From: DATKIY01 sp963726755
GTDB taxonomy: Bacteria > Actinomycetota > Actinomycetes > JAHEKZ01
Direction of reading: 5' to 3'
Length of the DNA: 64,000 bases
Assembly (NCBI GenBank): GCA_963726755.1
Contig: CAVSDB010000002.1
Coordinates: 124,001-188,000 of the forward strand
Part shown: positions 20,076 to 30,615 of the stretch, in pieces
How the letters are laid out: each line of letters begins with the position of its first letter
Position numbering within the stretch: the stretch's first letter is position 1
Translations under genes and position numbers: made by a program
Notes under the pieces: generated by a model
Told to the model about the DNA's origin: nothing
What the model saw: only the letters and a program-made list of their open reading frames with translations
Databases searched by the model: none

Positions 20076-20565
20076 CTAGCGACGGGCGGTCTTGCGCGCC
20101 GGTGCCTTCTTGGCCGGAGCCTTGCGAGCCGGCGCCTTCTTCGCAGTCTTCTTGGCTGGTGCCTTCTTGACTGCGGCCTTCTTGACTGCGGCCTTCTTGG
20201 CTGCGGTCTTCTTCACCGCAGCCTTCTTGGCCGGTGCTTTCTTGGCTGGTGCCTTCTTCGCCGGTGCGGCGGCCGCTGGGGCCTTCTTCTCGCCGTTGAC
20301 GACTGCCTTGAAGTCAGCGCCAGCGGTGAACTTCGGGAACCGACTTCTTCTTGGTCTTCACGGTTGCGCCGGTCTGCGGGTTCCGGGCCTTGCCGGCCGG
20401 ACGAATCCGACGGTCAAACTTCCCGAATCCGGTGATGGCAACAGCTTCGCCCTTGGCGACGTTGCGCGTGATCGTGTCGATCACCGATTCCAGCGCGTGC
20501 TGCGCTGCGCGACGGTTGCCGTCAAACCGGGTCGAGAGTTCTTCGATGAGTTGAGCCTTGTTCAC
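20076..20565 (-). CDS. hup: HU-type nucleoid protein with Lys/Ala/Pro-rich tail (frameshifted)
   Basis: The N-terminal 90 residues are the HU fold: MNKAQLIEELSTRFDGNRRA, then ITGFGKFDRRIRPAGKARNP, the DNA-bending arm. A shift near 20340 leads into about 70 residues of repeated PAKKA and AVKKA units ending in RKTARR, like the mycobacterial HupB and Streptomyces HupS tails. It packages DNA, and the tail adds non-specific binding. GTG start at 20565. A strong terminator follows. Confidence 0.93.
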
Positions 20566-20658
20566 TACTTCCCCTTTGAAAGCTTCTGTCGGGTTCTTTC
20601 CCGACCTGCGGGTCGACGTTAGGCAACTTCGGAGCAAGACACAATGACCTGAGGTCCC

Positions 20659-20685
20659 GAATCTCCTTGTGTCGCAAGGAGATTC
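20659..20685 (-). terminator. Hairpin between leuD and HU
   Basis: Perfect 11-base stem (GAATCTCCTTG / CAAGGAGATTC) with loop TGTCG, 33 bases after the leuD stop. No T-run follows on the minus strand, so it may be an intrinsic terminator lacking the U-tract or an RNA 3'-end stabiliser. Confidence 0.55.
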
Positions 20686-20717
20686 GTCACATTCGCAGAT
20701 GTGGCGAAGATCACCTA

Positions 20718-21305
20718 CTAGTTGTTGTCGGCAGCCAACTGCCGCGACTGCGCTTCAAATTCTCCGATCATCTCGGTGTTTCGAAGAGTCAATGCGATGT
20801 CGTCCAACCCTTCCAACAACCGCCAACGCGCGTAGTCGTCGATCTCGAAAGTCCTTACCTGGTCTGCGAATCGGACCTCGCGGGCTTGTAGATCGACGGT
20901 CACCTCAGCTGTCGGATCCGCCTCCGCAAGATCCCAGAGCAGTTCGACGTCGGCCTGGTCCAACATCACCGTCAGCAACCCACCCTTCAGGCTGTTTCCC
21001 CTGAAGATGTCTGCAAATCGCGGTGAGATGACGACCTTGAAGCCGTAGTTCTGCAATGCCCAGACAGCGTGTTCGCGCGACGAACCGGTACCGAACTCCG
21101 GGCCGGCGACCAGGATCGTCCCCTGCGCATACTGCGGCTGGTTCAGCACAAACGCGGGGTCCGCGCGCCAGGCCGCGAACAGTCCGTCCTCGAAGCCGTC
21201 TCTAGTGATCCGCTTGAGGTAGACGGCGGGGATGATCTGATCGGTGTCGACTTGGCTGCGCCGCAGCGGGACGACCCGTCCGGTGTGAGAGACAAACTTG
21301 TCCAC
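20718..21305 (-). CDS. leuD: 3-isopropylmalate dehydratase small subunit
   Basis: With LeuC it isomerises 2- to 3-isopropylmalate in leucine synthesis; LeuCD can also serve the citramalate branch to isoleucine. VDTDQIIPAVYLKRI and GPEFGTGSSREHAVWAL are diagnostic. Complete, 195 residues. It begins 17 bases after leuC. Confidence 0.97.
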   Translation of the reverse strand: MDKFVSHTGRVVPLRRSQVDTDQIIPAVYLKRITRDGFEDGLFAAWRADPAFVLNQPQYAQGTILVAGPEFGTGSSREHAVWALQNYGFKVVISPRFADIFRGNSLKGGLLTVMLDQADVELLWDLAEADPTAEVTVDLQAREVRFADQVRTFEIDDYARWRLLEGLDDIALTLRNTEMIGEFEAQSRQLAADNN

Positions 21306-21322
21306 GAGGGAGCCTTTCGCTG

Positions 21323-22733
21323 TCAGTTGAGGTCGGCAGGACTACTGAGTCGACCGGTGATCGCGGTCGCCGCTGCCACCTGCGGTGAGACGAGGTGAGT
21401 ACGTCCGCCCTTGCCCTGTCGGCCTTCGAAGTTGCGATTCGACGTCGACGCACTTCGTTCACCTGGCGCGAGTTGATCGGGATTCATCCCCAAGCACATC
21501 GAGCAACCCGCCTGCCGCCACTCGGCTCCGGCAGCCTCGAAGACCTGATCGAGCCCCTCTTCTTGAGCCTGCAGCCGGACTCGAACAGAGCCCGGGCACT
21601 ACCAGCATCCGCACTCCTGGAGCCACCCGCTTTCCCGAGATGATCTCGGCGGCCGCGCGGAGGTCTTCGATCCGACCGTTGGTGCAGGAGCCCAGGAAGA
21701 CGGTGTCAACGGCGATGTCCCGAAGCGGCATCCCGGCGCTCAGCCCCATGTACTCCAGCGCGCCCTCAGCGGCCGACTCGCGCGCCGGCGTCGGTTAGAT
21801 CTGCCGGGTCTGGCACCTTGTGCGTTCAGCGGAGCACCTTGCGCGGGATTGGTACCCCACGTGACAAACGGCGACAACGTCGAGGCGTCAATCACCACTT
21901 CTTTGTCGAAGGTGGCGGTGTCATCGGAGCGAAGCGTCCGCCAGTACTCGACGGCCTGATCCCAGTCGCCGCCTGCCGGAGCGTGATCCCTGCCCTTGAG
22001 GTAAGCGAAGGTGGTCTCGTCGGGCGCGATCATGCCCGGCTCGCGCGCCTGCCTCGATCGACATGTTGCAGATCGTCATCCGAGCTTCCATCGATAGGGC
22101 GTCGATGGCGTCCCCGCGGTACTCCAGGACGTAGCCCTGACCGCCGCCGGTACCGATCTCGGCGATCACCGTCAAGATCAGGTCTTTCGCCGTAACGCCA
22201 GCAGGCAGCGCACCCTTGACGGTGATCGCCATCGTCTTGAACGGCATGAGCGGAAGGGTTTGGGTCGCCAGCACGTGCTCGACCTCGCTGGTGCCGATGC
22301 CGAACGCCAACGCGCCGAAGGCACCGTGCGTAGAGGTATGACTGTCGCCGCAAACCACGGTCATCCCCGGCTGCGTCAGCCCAAGTTGCGGTCCGACGAC
22401 GTGCACGATCCCCTGCTCGGCCGACCCCAGCGGATAGATCGGAACCTCGAACTCCGCGCAGTTCTTGCGCAAGGCTTCTACCTGAGCCCGAGAGACCGGA
22501 TCGGCGATCGGTCGGTCGATATCCAGTGTCGGGACGTTGTGATCCTCGGTGGCCAGCGTGAGATCTGGACGTCGCACCGGCCGACCAGCTGAACGCAACC
22601 CGTCGAACGCCTGTGGGCTCGTGACTTCGTGGATCAGGTGAAGGTCGATGTAAAGCAGGTCCGGTTCGCCCTCGGCACGTCTTACTACATGCGCGTTCCA
22701 GACCTTCTCTGCCAAGGTCGTCGGGCTCGCCAT
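21323..22733 (-). CDS. leuC: 3-isopropylmalate dehydratase large subunit (frameshifted)
   Basis: Aconitase-family subunit that holds the [4Fe-4S] cluster. N-terminus MASPTTLAEKVWNAHVVRRA; VCGDSHTSTHGAFGALAFG; cluster cysteine in FLGSCTNGR near 21690 and the other two in CSMCLGMNPDQL near 21500. Shifts near 22040, 21800 and 21590 join the parts; the end (SSPADLN) is at 21323. About 470 codons, normal for LeuC. Confidence 0.95.
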
Positions 22734-22764
22734 GCTCACACTCCTCGTCGACTTGCCATCTCGC

Positions 22765-22779
22765 ATGTCGAAACGGCAT
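22765..22779. promoter_or_regulatory. Candidate operator in the leuC/iclR intergenic region
   Basis: Near-palindrome ATGTCG-AAA-CGGCAT (one mismatch) in the 56-base divergent gap. The adjacent IclR protein resembles NdgR, which in Streptomyces is known to bind in front of leuCD. The symmetry and place fit; the exact site is inferred. Confidence 0.4.
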
Positions 22780-22789
22780 TATCCGCTCT

Positions 22790-23509
22790 ATGGACAACTC
22801 TAGCGGAGTCGGAGTTCTCGACAAGGCCGCCCTTGTGCTCGGTGCTCTCGAAGCGGGACCTCTCACCTTGGCGTCTTTGGTGCAGAGCACGAGCCTTGCT
22901 CGGCCGACGGCGTACCGCCTCGCAGTCGCACTCGAGCACCACCGGCTGGTGGCTCGCGACATGCAGGGCCGCTTCATCCTCGGACCACGGTTGGCCGAAC
23001 TCGCTGCCGCTGCTGGTGAAGATCGGCTGCTTGCAGCCGCGACAGGGGTCCTCACTCACCTGCGCGACACCACCACTGAGAGCGCGCAGTTGTATCGCCG
23101 ACAGGGAGAGCAGCGAATGTGCGTGGCCGCAGCCGAACGCCTGTCTGGACTGCGCGACAGCGTTCCGGTGGGGACAGTGTTGTCGATGGCAGCCGGGTCT
23201 GCGGCACAAGTGTTGCTGGCTTGGGAGGAGCCGGACCGACTCCATCGTGGTCTCAAGGGAGCGCGATTCACCGCCGCGATGCTGGCGGCCGTTCGTCGCC
23301 GGGGTTGGTCGCAGAGTGTCGGCGAACGCGAGGCAGGGGTCGCCAGTGTTTCGGCGCCGGTTCGTGGACCGAACGGTCGCGTGATCGCCGCGGTCTCGGT
23401 TTCTGGACCCCTGGAACGTCTAACGCGTCAGCCTGGCCGGATTCACGCACCGGCTGTGGTCGGTGCGGCCAACTCACTGACCGACCTGCTCCGCAACAGC
23501 GAAGGCTAG
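22790..23509 (+). CDS. ndgR: IclR-family regulator, NdgR-like
   Basis: 239 residues. N-terminal winged helix-turn-helix (LTLASLVQSTSLARPTAYRLAVALE) and C-terminal IclR effector domain (SVPVGTVLSMAAGSAAQVLLAW; ASVSAPVRGPNGRVIAAVSVSG). Orientation divergent from leuCD matches NdgR/LtbR, which governs leucine and other amino acid genes in actinobacteria. Complete. Its 3' end overlaps the following methyltransferase gene by 2-3 bases, tail to tail. Confidence 0.9.
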   Translation: MDNSSGVGVLDKAALVLGALEAGPLTLASLVQSTSLARPTAYRLAVALEHHRLVARDMQGRFILGPRLAELAAAAGEDRLLAAATGVLTHLRDTTTESAQLYRRQGEQRMCVAAAERLSGLRDSVPVGTVLSMAAGSAAQVLLAWEEPDRLHRGLKGARFTAAMLAAVRRRGWSQSVGEREAGVASVSAPVRGPNGRVIAAVSVSGPLERLTRQPGRIHAPAVVGAANSLTDLLRNSEG

Positions 23510-24238
23510 TTGGCAGCGTCCTCGATCTCGTACTCGCGATTCTTCATGAGCAACGTGACTCGCTCACCGCGGTTGTACGTACCGACGTGGCCAGCCATCT
23601 CGGGGTTCTCTTCTAATCAACTTGCGCCAGTTGGTCCGCTTGACGAGGTCGAATCCGTAGGCCTTCATCATGAAGACGATCGCGCGCCGAGTGGGTGTGC
23701 CAGCTAGCGAGTTGCCTTGGTACGAGAGACGGTCCTCGACGGCCATGGACTCTCGCTCGGTCGGCTGGTTGATGACCCGAATGATGCGTTCCTTGCCGGG
23801 AAGCACCTTGCTGTCGATGATCGCGTGGTGCGCCTTCGTGGCCTTGATGCCTGCGAGGAGTTCTGGGTACCGAAGCGTGTGGTACATGAATCCGAGGCAC
23901 ATCACGACGTCGAACTCACCAACGCCAGCGGTGAGGGCGTCGTGCGCGTCGCCGACGACGAAGTTGAATCGCGACGGGTCGATGCCCTTTTCGGTGATCG
24001 TCTTCGACGCGTTGTTGACCAGGTAGTCGCGACCCTCGATGCCCGTCACATGAGCGGCACCGGCTTCGAGCGCTGCGAAGGACCACCGGCCGTCGTGGCT
24101 GGCAATGTCGAGGACACGCGCGCCCTTCAGGAGGTCGCGGTGCGCGTCAATAATCGCCAAATGGCGAAGGTTGAGCCTGCCCACTTCAATAGCCGTGGTG
24201 CTGGTTTCGAGAAACTCGGGGTGGTCATCGAAGAACAT
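23506..24238 (-). CDS. SAM-dependent methyltransferase (C-terminal frameshift)
   Basis: Class I methyltransferase fold: ARVLDIASHDGRWSFAALEAG is motif I, and EFDVVMCLGFMYHTLRYPEL is the motif IV/post region. The layout resembles small-molecule or sugar methyltransferases, not RNA or DNA enzymes; substrate unknown. A shift near 23620 restores the tail (HVGTYNRGERVTLL...EIEDAAN) to 23506. Divergent from the sarcosine-oxidase-like gene. About 243 codons. Confidence 0.8.
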
Positions 24239-24276
24239 GCGGCTATCATGCGCTAGCCATATGATCGACTACAAAT

Positions 24277-24312
24277 CGTCACTCATCTGTGACGCTGTGA
24301 ATCCAGTCACAG
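24277..24312. promoter_or_regulatory. Nested inverted repeats in the divergent methyltransferase/oxidase promoter
   Basis: Perfect CGTCAC-N6-GTGACG at 24277-24294, and an overlapping CTGTGAC (24287) / GTCACAG (24306) pair. Both lie in the 107-base region shared by two divergent genes. A transcription-factor operator is likely, though no regulator is adjacent. Confidence 0.45.
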
Positions 24313-24345
24313 CCGACCGTGAATCAACCAAGTTGGGCACTACGG

Positions 24346-25479
24346 ATGACCCACGTGCATGACGTCGCGATCGTCGGCGCCGGCGCGATGGGCTCGGCTA
24401 CTGCCTGGGCACTGGCTAAGGCCGGGCGCGACGTCGTCGTCCTTGAGCAGTTCGAACTCGGTCACGCGCGCGGTGGGTCGCACGGTGCGACCCGAATCTT
24501 CCGCGTCGGCACCGAGCAGAGCCCACTACCTCGACATGGTTGAGCAAGCGCGATTGCTCTGGGCACAGCTCGAGTCGGAAACCGGAGCTGACCTGCTGAC
24601 GGTCACCGGTGCCGTCGAGCACGGCATGAGTCGCGAGACAGCGGAGGACTTCAGCCAGGTACTTCGCGCCCGCGGTGTCGAGCACGAACTACTCGAACCC
24701 TGCCGCCGCCACTGAACGTTGGCCGGGCATGCGTTTCGACGGACCGGTGCTGCACCAATCCGGTGGCAGCATCATTCACGCGGACCGAGTGGTCGTCGGG
24801 GTTGCAGAGGCTGGCGATCCAGCACGGCGCGACCTTCCGCTCCTGCCACGCGCGTCGAACGGTTGGATCTTCACAGAGCGCGGCGGCGCCGGTCGCGTTG
24901 CAGACCGCTGACGGAACCGTGTTGGCCAGGCGGGTGGTCGTAACGGTCGGTCCGTGGGCAGCGAAGTTGGTCGGCGACGTCGTTTCACTGCCGACCATCA
25001 GAGTCACCCAGGAGCAGCCCCGGATCTTCGAGCCGTTCGACCCTTCGCAGGAATGGCCCTGTTTCGTGCACTGGCGTGATGGCAGTGGCGAATGGGATCG
25101 GTACGAGAGTTACGGGTTGCTTGAGGCTGGTGCAGGCATCAAGGTCGGTCTTCACGCCAGCGGTCCGGAGGTCGACCCCGACAACCGAGACTTCGAACCT
25201 GAACCGATGCGTGACGAGGTGCTGCATACCTACGTGCGGGATTGGTTCCCGGGACTCAACCCGGATCGGTCAACACCGATCAGTTGCCTGTACGACAACA
25301 CCGACAACGGTGACTTCATCATCGACCGGTTCGGCCCGATGACTGTGGCAACCGGCTTCAACGGCGAGGGGTTCAAGTTCGTCCCGCTCATCGGCGAATT
25401 GCTTCGCGACCTGGTATTGGACGTCGTCGAGCCGCCGCCGATGTTCACGATCGGCCGTCACATGCGCAGTGCTCTCTGA
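24346..25479 (+). CDS. FAD-dependent amine oxidase, monomeric sarcosine oxidase/N-methyltryptophan oxidase type (frameshifted)
   Basis: DAO-family flavoenzyme. VAIVGAGAMGSATAWALAKAG binds FAD; ELGHARGGSHGATRIFRVG is typical of MSOX and MTOX. VVVTVGPWAAKLVG and TDNGDFIIDRFGPM, then ATGFNGEGFKFVPLIGELLRDL, mark the C-terminal part including the FAD-contacting glycines. Shifts near 24520, 24700 and 24790. The covalent-flavin cysteine cannot be assigned with confidence. It probably oxidises an N-methyl amino acid. About 377 codons, normal for the family. Confidence 0.82.
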
Positions 25480-25487
25480 AGCTGCGA

Positions 25488-25528
25488 AAGGCCCTCTGAT
25501 CTGCAGCATTCGCAGTTCAAAGGGCCTT
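25488..25528. terminator. Bidirectional hairpin between the oxidase gene and tRNA-Glu
   Basis: Outer stem AAGGCCCT / AGGGCCTT (8 bases) with an inner CTGC/GCAG pair. It separates the plus-strand oxidase gene from the minus-strand tRNA genes and probably ends transcription from both sides. No long T-run. Confidence 0.65.
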
Positions 25529-25534
25529 GCGCGA

Positions 25535-25610
25535 TGGTAGCCCCGACGGGATTCGAACCCGCGCTACCGCCTTGAGAGGGCGGCGTGCTAGGCCGCTACA
25601 CAACGGGGCC
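25535..25610 (-). tRNA. tRNA-Glu (CTC)
   Basis: 76 bases on the minus strand. Cloverleaf: acceptor GGCCCCG / CGGGGCT, anticodon stem CCGCC / GGCGG with loop CTCTCAA giving anticodon CTC (Glu, codon GAG), T-loop GTTCGAATC. The 3' CCA is encoded. Ten bases downstream of tRNA-Gln and immediately downstream of gltX. Confidence 0.95.
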
Positions 25611-25620
25611 ATCGACCTCG

Positions 25621-25692
25621 CTGGGGTACCAGGACTCGAACCTAGACTAACGGAACCAGAAACCGTCGGGCTGCCAATTACCCCATACCCCA
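25621..25692 (-). tRNA. tRNA-Gln (CTG)
   Basis: 72 bases without an encoded CCA. Acceptor TGGGGTA / TACCCCA plus discriminator G; anticodon stem ACGGT / TCCGT (one T-T mismatch) with loop TTCTGGT, anticodon CTG (Gln, codon CAG); T-loop GTTCGAGTC. It lies between gltX and tRNA-Glu. Confidence 0.93.
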
Positions 25693-25783
25693 ATGGCACT
25701 CCGGATCGCTCCGGGCCCAACGACGATACCGAACCCCTCGCGCAGATCCCAATTCGGGACGGGTACGCCGAGTCGCTCCCTGG

Positions 25784-27278
25784 CTATTGAACGATCATCG
25801 CTCGCTGCGTTGGCCAGCCGTCGCATCGTGGTGTCCCGTGCGAGCAGTTCCATCGACTCGAACAACGGTGGCGAGACTCGACGTCCGCTGATGGCCAGTC
25901 GAAGTGGACCAAAGGCGAGGCGCGGCTTGAGACCCGAGGTCTTCGACCAACGCGGCTCGCAGGGCGGCCTCGATGGCCGCGGTGTTCCACTCGTCGACCT
26001 GAGACAGCGCAGTCTGCGCTGCGTCGAGAATCGGTTGCGCCTCGGCGGTCAGCACCTTTGCGGCCTCTGTCTCATCCACGACGAACTGGTCGTCGTCGAC
26101 GAGGAGGAAGCGCAGCATCTCAACGCCCTGGCTGAGAGTCTCGATCCGTTCCTGGATCAGCGGAGCGGCTCCGTTAAGCACTGACGACTGGTGCTCAGTC
26201 AGCTCGTCGCCGACGCAGCCCGACCTTCTGCAAGTAAGGCACCATTCGCGCGACGAGATCTTCAACCGACAGCAGCCGAATCCAGTCGGCGTTCAACGCG
26301 GTGCACTTCTTCAGGTCGAACCGCGCGGGGCTGGGATTCACCCGGCTGATGTCGAACGCGGCGACCATCTCTTCCAAAGAGAAGCGGTCACGATCCTCCG
26401 CGATCGACCAACCAAGCAGCGCCAGGTAGTTGGTCAGTCCTTCAGGGAGGTACCCCTGGTCGACGTACATCGCAAGACTCGACTCAGGATCACGCTTCGA
26501 CAGTTTCTTGTTGCCTTCGCCCATCACGTAGGGCAGGTGACCCAACTCAGGCAAGTGACCGTCGCCGATACCGATAGCGTGCAGCGCTTCGTACAACGCC
26601 AGTTGACTTGGCGTCGACGAGAGCAAGTCTTCACCGCGCAGAACGTGCGTGATGCCCATGAGGATGTCGTCGACCGGGTTCACCAGCGTGTAGAGCGGTT
26701 CTCCGTTGGCGCGGATGATGACGTAGTCGGGGACGTGGCCAGCCGGGAAGGTGATAGGTCCGCGCACCAGGTCGTCCCACGTCGTGTCGTGCTGCACCAT
26801 CCGGAACCGGACGACCGACGTGCGACCTGCGGTCTGATGTGCCTGGATCTGTTCGGCAGACAGCTCGCGGCAGGTGCCTTCGTACCCCGGTGGACGCTTC
26901 TCGGACTTCGCTCGCTCGCGTCCGGCCTCGAGTTCCTCAGGAGTGCAGTAGCAGTCGTAGGTATAGCCGGCATCCCGGAGCTTGCGAGCGACGTCGGCGT
27001 AGATCTCCATCCGTTCCGACTGCCGGTACGGCTCGTGCGGACCACCTAAGTTCTGGTCCCTCATCCCAGTCCAATCGCAACCAGCGCAGCGCATCGAGTA
27101 GCGCCTGGTACGACTCCTCGCTGTCACGCGCCGAGTCGGTGTCCTCGATCCGGAAGACGAAGGTGCCTTCGTTGTGACGGGCAAACGCCCAGTTGAACAA
27201 CGCCGTGCGGAGCATGCCGACGTGCGGATTCCCGGTCGGCGACGGACAGAATCGAACCCGGACCGGTCGCGTTGTCAC
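25784..27278 (-). CDS. gltX: Glutamyl-tRNA synthetase (frameshifted)
   Basis: Charges tRNA-Glu with glutamate; in organisms that use GatCAB it also charges tRNA-Gln. VRVRFCPSPTGNPHVGMLRTAL has the HIGH-class motif (HVGM), and KKLSKRDPESS is the KMSKS loop. HVLRGEDLLSSTPSQLALYEA is conserved. Shifts near 27060, 26220 and 25940. The C-terminal end is uncertain because the last frame (RRLANAASDDRS) runs on toward tRNA-Gln; I place it near 25784. About 498 codons. Confidence 0.93.
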
Positions 27279-27279
27279 G

Positions 27280-28063
27280 TCACGCCTTCACCACTCTGTT
27301 GGTCAGCATCCCAACGCCTTCGATCGTGACAGAGACCTCGTCGCCGGACGTCAGGGGTCCGACACCAGCAGGCGTCCCAGTCAAGATGACATCCCCGGGG
27401 AGCAGGGTCATGACTGATGAGACGAACTGCACCAGGTCGCTGACCGAGTGGACCATCTGTGACGTGCGGTCATCTTGTCGCAGGTCGCCGTTCACGTGTG
27501 CTTGAACCGACAGGTCCTCGTAGTCGAGGTCAGTGGCGATCCAAGGCCCGATCGGACAGAACGTGTCGAACGACTTCGCTCGTGACCACTGGCCGTCGCT
27601 GTGCTGAAGATCGCGCGCAGTGACGTCGTTAGCGCACGTCACTCCGAGGATCACCTCGGCCACTCGGGAAGCAGGTACATCACGCGCCAGGCGTCCGATC
27701 ACCACAGCTAACTCGGCCTCGTGCTCGACCCGCTCAGACTGACGAGGGAGCACGACGGCATCGCCTTCGCCAATCACGGTCGTCGAGGGTTTGATGAACA
27801 TCACCGGAGTGCTGGGCGCCTCCCCGCCCATCTCTTTGGCGTGGTCGACGTAGTTCTTACCGATCCCGATGACTTTGCTCGGCAGTACCGGAGTCAAGAT
27901 ACCGGACATCGTTCAGGGGAAACCGAGCGTTGGTCAGCTCAAATGGCGCGAACGGGTGTCGTCCGTCGATGGCGGTGACCGTCTGTTCGGACGGCGACTC
28001 GAGCGGGCCATCTACGACGCCATACACGATCTGATCAGAGACAGAAAACCGAGCGATAAGCAC
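27280..28063 (-). CDS. Fumarylacetoacetate hydrolase-family enzyme (frameshifted)
   Basis: N-terminus MLIARFSVSDQIVYGVVDG (GTG start at 28063) is in another frame than the C-terminal domain, joined near 27905. The catalytic domain shows KVIGIGKNYVDHAKEMG, EHEAELAVVIG with metal-binding glutamates, and GDVILTGTPAGVGPL. Members cleave C-C bonds or decarboxylate acylpyruvates; the substrate here is unknown. It sits 1 base upstream of gltX, a frequent actinobacterial pairing. Confidence 0.9.
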
Positions 28064-28118
28064 GAGCAGGCACGTTACCGACTCCGTTAGACCGCGCACA
28101 CGCGGGGTGTGCCACCGG

Positions 28119-30551
28119 CTAGATGTCGCCGCGCCGGTCCAGAATCGTAAAGCCGATCCAGCCGGGAAGGATCGGCACCCAAAACGTCGCCAGTCGGTAC
28201 ATGAAGACCGCGGGTACGGCGACTTCGGTGGCCAGGCCCAGTCCAGCGAGCCCGGCCACAAGGGCTGCCTCCACGGCGCCGATCCCGCCTGGCGTCGGTG
28301 CCGCAGACGCGATGGATGCACCCGCGAGAAAGACCACCGCGATCCCCGCGATGGGCAGCCCCCCGCCAAATGCCTGGATGGACGCCCACAAGGGCACCGA
28401 TGTAACTCAGGGTCAGAATCGCCGAGCCGACGACCATGACAACCAGCCGCACCGGATGCTGCAACAAGTCCCTGAGGTTGGCTCTGATCATTCCCAGCTG
28501 TGGCACCACCTTCGTCCTTGAAGAGGTGGCGGAGTTTAGGAATCGCGATCGCCAGGCCGATCGCAGTCATCACGATCGCAATCACCGTGAAGATGATGGT
28601 GCCGCTAGGGAGCAGGTCAGACATCGAAATGGTGTGGCCAGCCCAGATCGCGAAGAAGGTGAGCAAGCTCAGGTGGACGATCAGGCCAACGGTTTGATAC
28701 AGCCCCACAGAGGCGGCAGCCACGGGTGTGGCGAATCCCTGCTTCTGCAAGTACCTGACGTTGAGTGCGATACCGCCAACCTTCGCCGGTGAGATCCGGT
28801 TGACGAACGATCCAGCGAGCGTGACCAACGTCGACTTCGCCACCGACAGCCTCGTCGGAACGCTGGACGAGAGCGCCATTGCGGCACCTACGTAGGTGAG
28901 CATCGAGAAGAACAAGGCGGGAATGGCCCAACTCCAGTTGGCCCCTCGCATCTGAACCATGATGCGAGGCAACTCAGCCAACTGTGGAATCAAGAACCAA
29001 ACGGCACCGAAGAGCAGCGCGGTCATGATCAGGGTTCGAGGCTTGATGCGCTCGACCTTGGCGAATTCAATTTCTTCGAGGTCAGTCTGACTCTGCACTT
29101 CAACGAGCACGTCGGCGAGCAGTTTCTTGTGGTGCTTCAACGCCGACTGCGTGGCCCCCGCAAGTGCGACAGCTTGCATTCGAGGTGCCGCTGCCTCGAC
29201 TGCGGGCTGTCCCGATCACGGTCACTGCGGTCTCCACCGCCTGCTCGGCACCGACGTCAAAGGCTGTTGAAACGATGAGTTGTGCTACGTCTTGGTCCAA
29301 CAACACCTGTTCTGCTGCAACTTCGCCGAATCCGAAGTCAATCAGCATCGGAGCGCCATCGGCGGTGAGGAAGACGTTGGCCGCTCGCAGGTCTCGATGC
29401 GCGATGTGGTTGTCTCGCAGGATCTTTACGTAGCCCCAAACTCCTGCCAGCACCTGCAGGCGTTATCTCCTCAGACTCGACTCGGTCCAGCGATCTGCCG
29501 TCGATTCGTCGATACAGCAGCGCCATTGAACCGTCAGGCAGTTCGACGGTAGTTAGCAGTGAAGGCGTACGAACGCCACAACGTTCGGCCATGACCGACA
29601 CCAAGGCCTCATGTTCAACTGCTCGTCGTAGCGACGAGAAAGGGCGCTCGTCCCCGACTCCCTCCAGCCGGAACCATCGGTAGACGCGAAACATCAGGTC
29701 CGCGTTCCGCTCGTCCGCTCCAAGCACCTTGACGAAGTAGGCAACACCCTCGGTGTCAACGCCGAAGTACGGAGTGGAACCGCGGGCGTCGACTGCCGCC
29801 TTCTCCAACTCGACGAGATGCACACCGCGTTCGTCCAGTGCTTCTGCGATGTCCCAGGACGTCGGCCTTCGAAGCGGTGCACCGAATGCCAAGACCGCCA
29901 CAGATCCGATGAACCAGCCTCCGGCGATGCCGAAGATCATGCCGGAAGGAAGCGTGCGTCCCAATCGAGAAACTGCATTGGCGCCACGAACAGGAGCAGT
30001 AACCAGCCCAGTCGTCGCCAGCGACGCGTCATCCACGGACTGCTGACCACAAGCGCCGCAGCAAAACACGCGGCCCAACCCGGATCCCAGATTTCGTCCC
30101 GAACCCAGTCGGGCGAACCGGCAGGTATGTGCGTGACCTCAGGTACGCGAGCTTGAATGAAATCATTCATCCATACGAAACGCGATGGACGAGACAACCG
30201 TGGTCATTGCGTAAACCCCGAGCAGCCGCCAATGGCGACGCACTATCACCCAGACAGAAGACGATGATCGGCACGAAGGAAACCGGGATCACGAAGATGG
30301 CAAAGATGGTGACGACGAAGACGCGAGGAACGTCATTCATGCGCATCGGTTACGTCTTGCTGGAGGCCAAGCATCGTGTTATCCGCGAAGGCGAACAATG
30401 CTAGGGCAAGCAGCACACCGAGCGCCGACACGAGCACTCGAAGCACATCCCCAGGACTCCTGACCCACGGAAGCTTCTCGGCCTCGTCCACTACAACCGA
30501 CCGGCCACCGACTTCGATGGTTCGTCGAGTCACCTCGTCGGTGTCAGTCAT
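28119..30551 (-). CDS. Large membrane protein: N-terminal helices, kinase-like domain, LPG-synthase/flippase-like domain (frameshifted)
   Basis: About 811 codons in order: MTDTDEVTRRTIEVGGRSVV and several hydrophobic helices; a kinase/phosphotransferase-like domain with HRDLRAANVFL (catalytic loop) and LIDFGFGE (DFG) near 29340; then about seven helices of the lysylphosphatidylglycerol-synthase/UPF0104 type (RISPAKVGGIALNVRYLQKQG; APTPGGIGAVEAALVAGL). Such fused proteins occur in actinobacteria and are thought to act on membrane lipids or their transfer; the reaction is unknown. Shifts near 30350, 30000, 29470, 29180, 28470 and 28390. Divergent from PAP2 genes, hinting at a shared lipid role. 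Confidence 0.75.
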
Positions 30552-30615
30552 CGGGCTTATCCTGCCGGAGTCACGAAGTCGTGGCTAGGCGACTTTAAAA
30601 GATAGGGTCGAAAGC

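Noticed and set aside
20100..20290. Repetitive stretch resembling a direct-repeat array
   Set aside because: It is the codon-level repeat of the Lys/Ala/Pro tail of HU, not a CRISPR: units are short, without spacers.
23506..25479. Methyltransferase and amine oxidase as a mobile or restriction-modification insert
   Set aside because: The methyltransferase lacks DNA-methylase motifs and no endonuclease, integrase or flanking repeats were seen; only the tRNA genes downstream would hint at an integration site, and both are complete.
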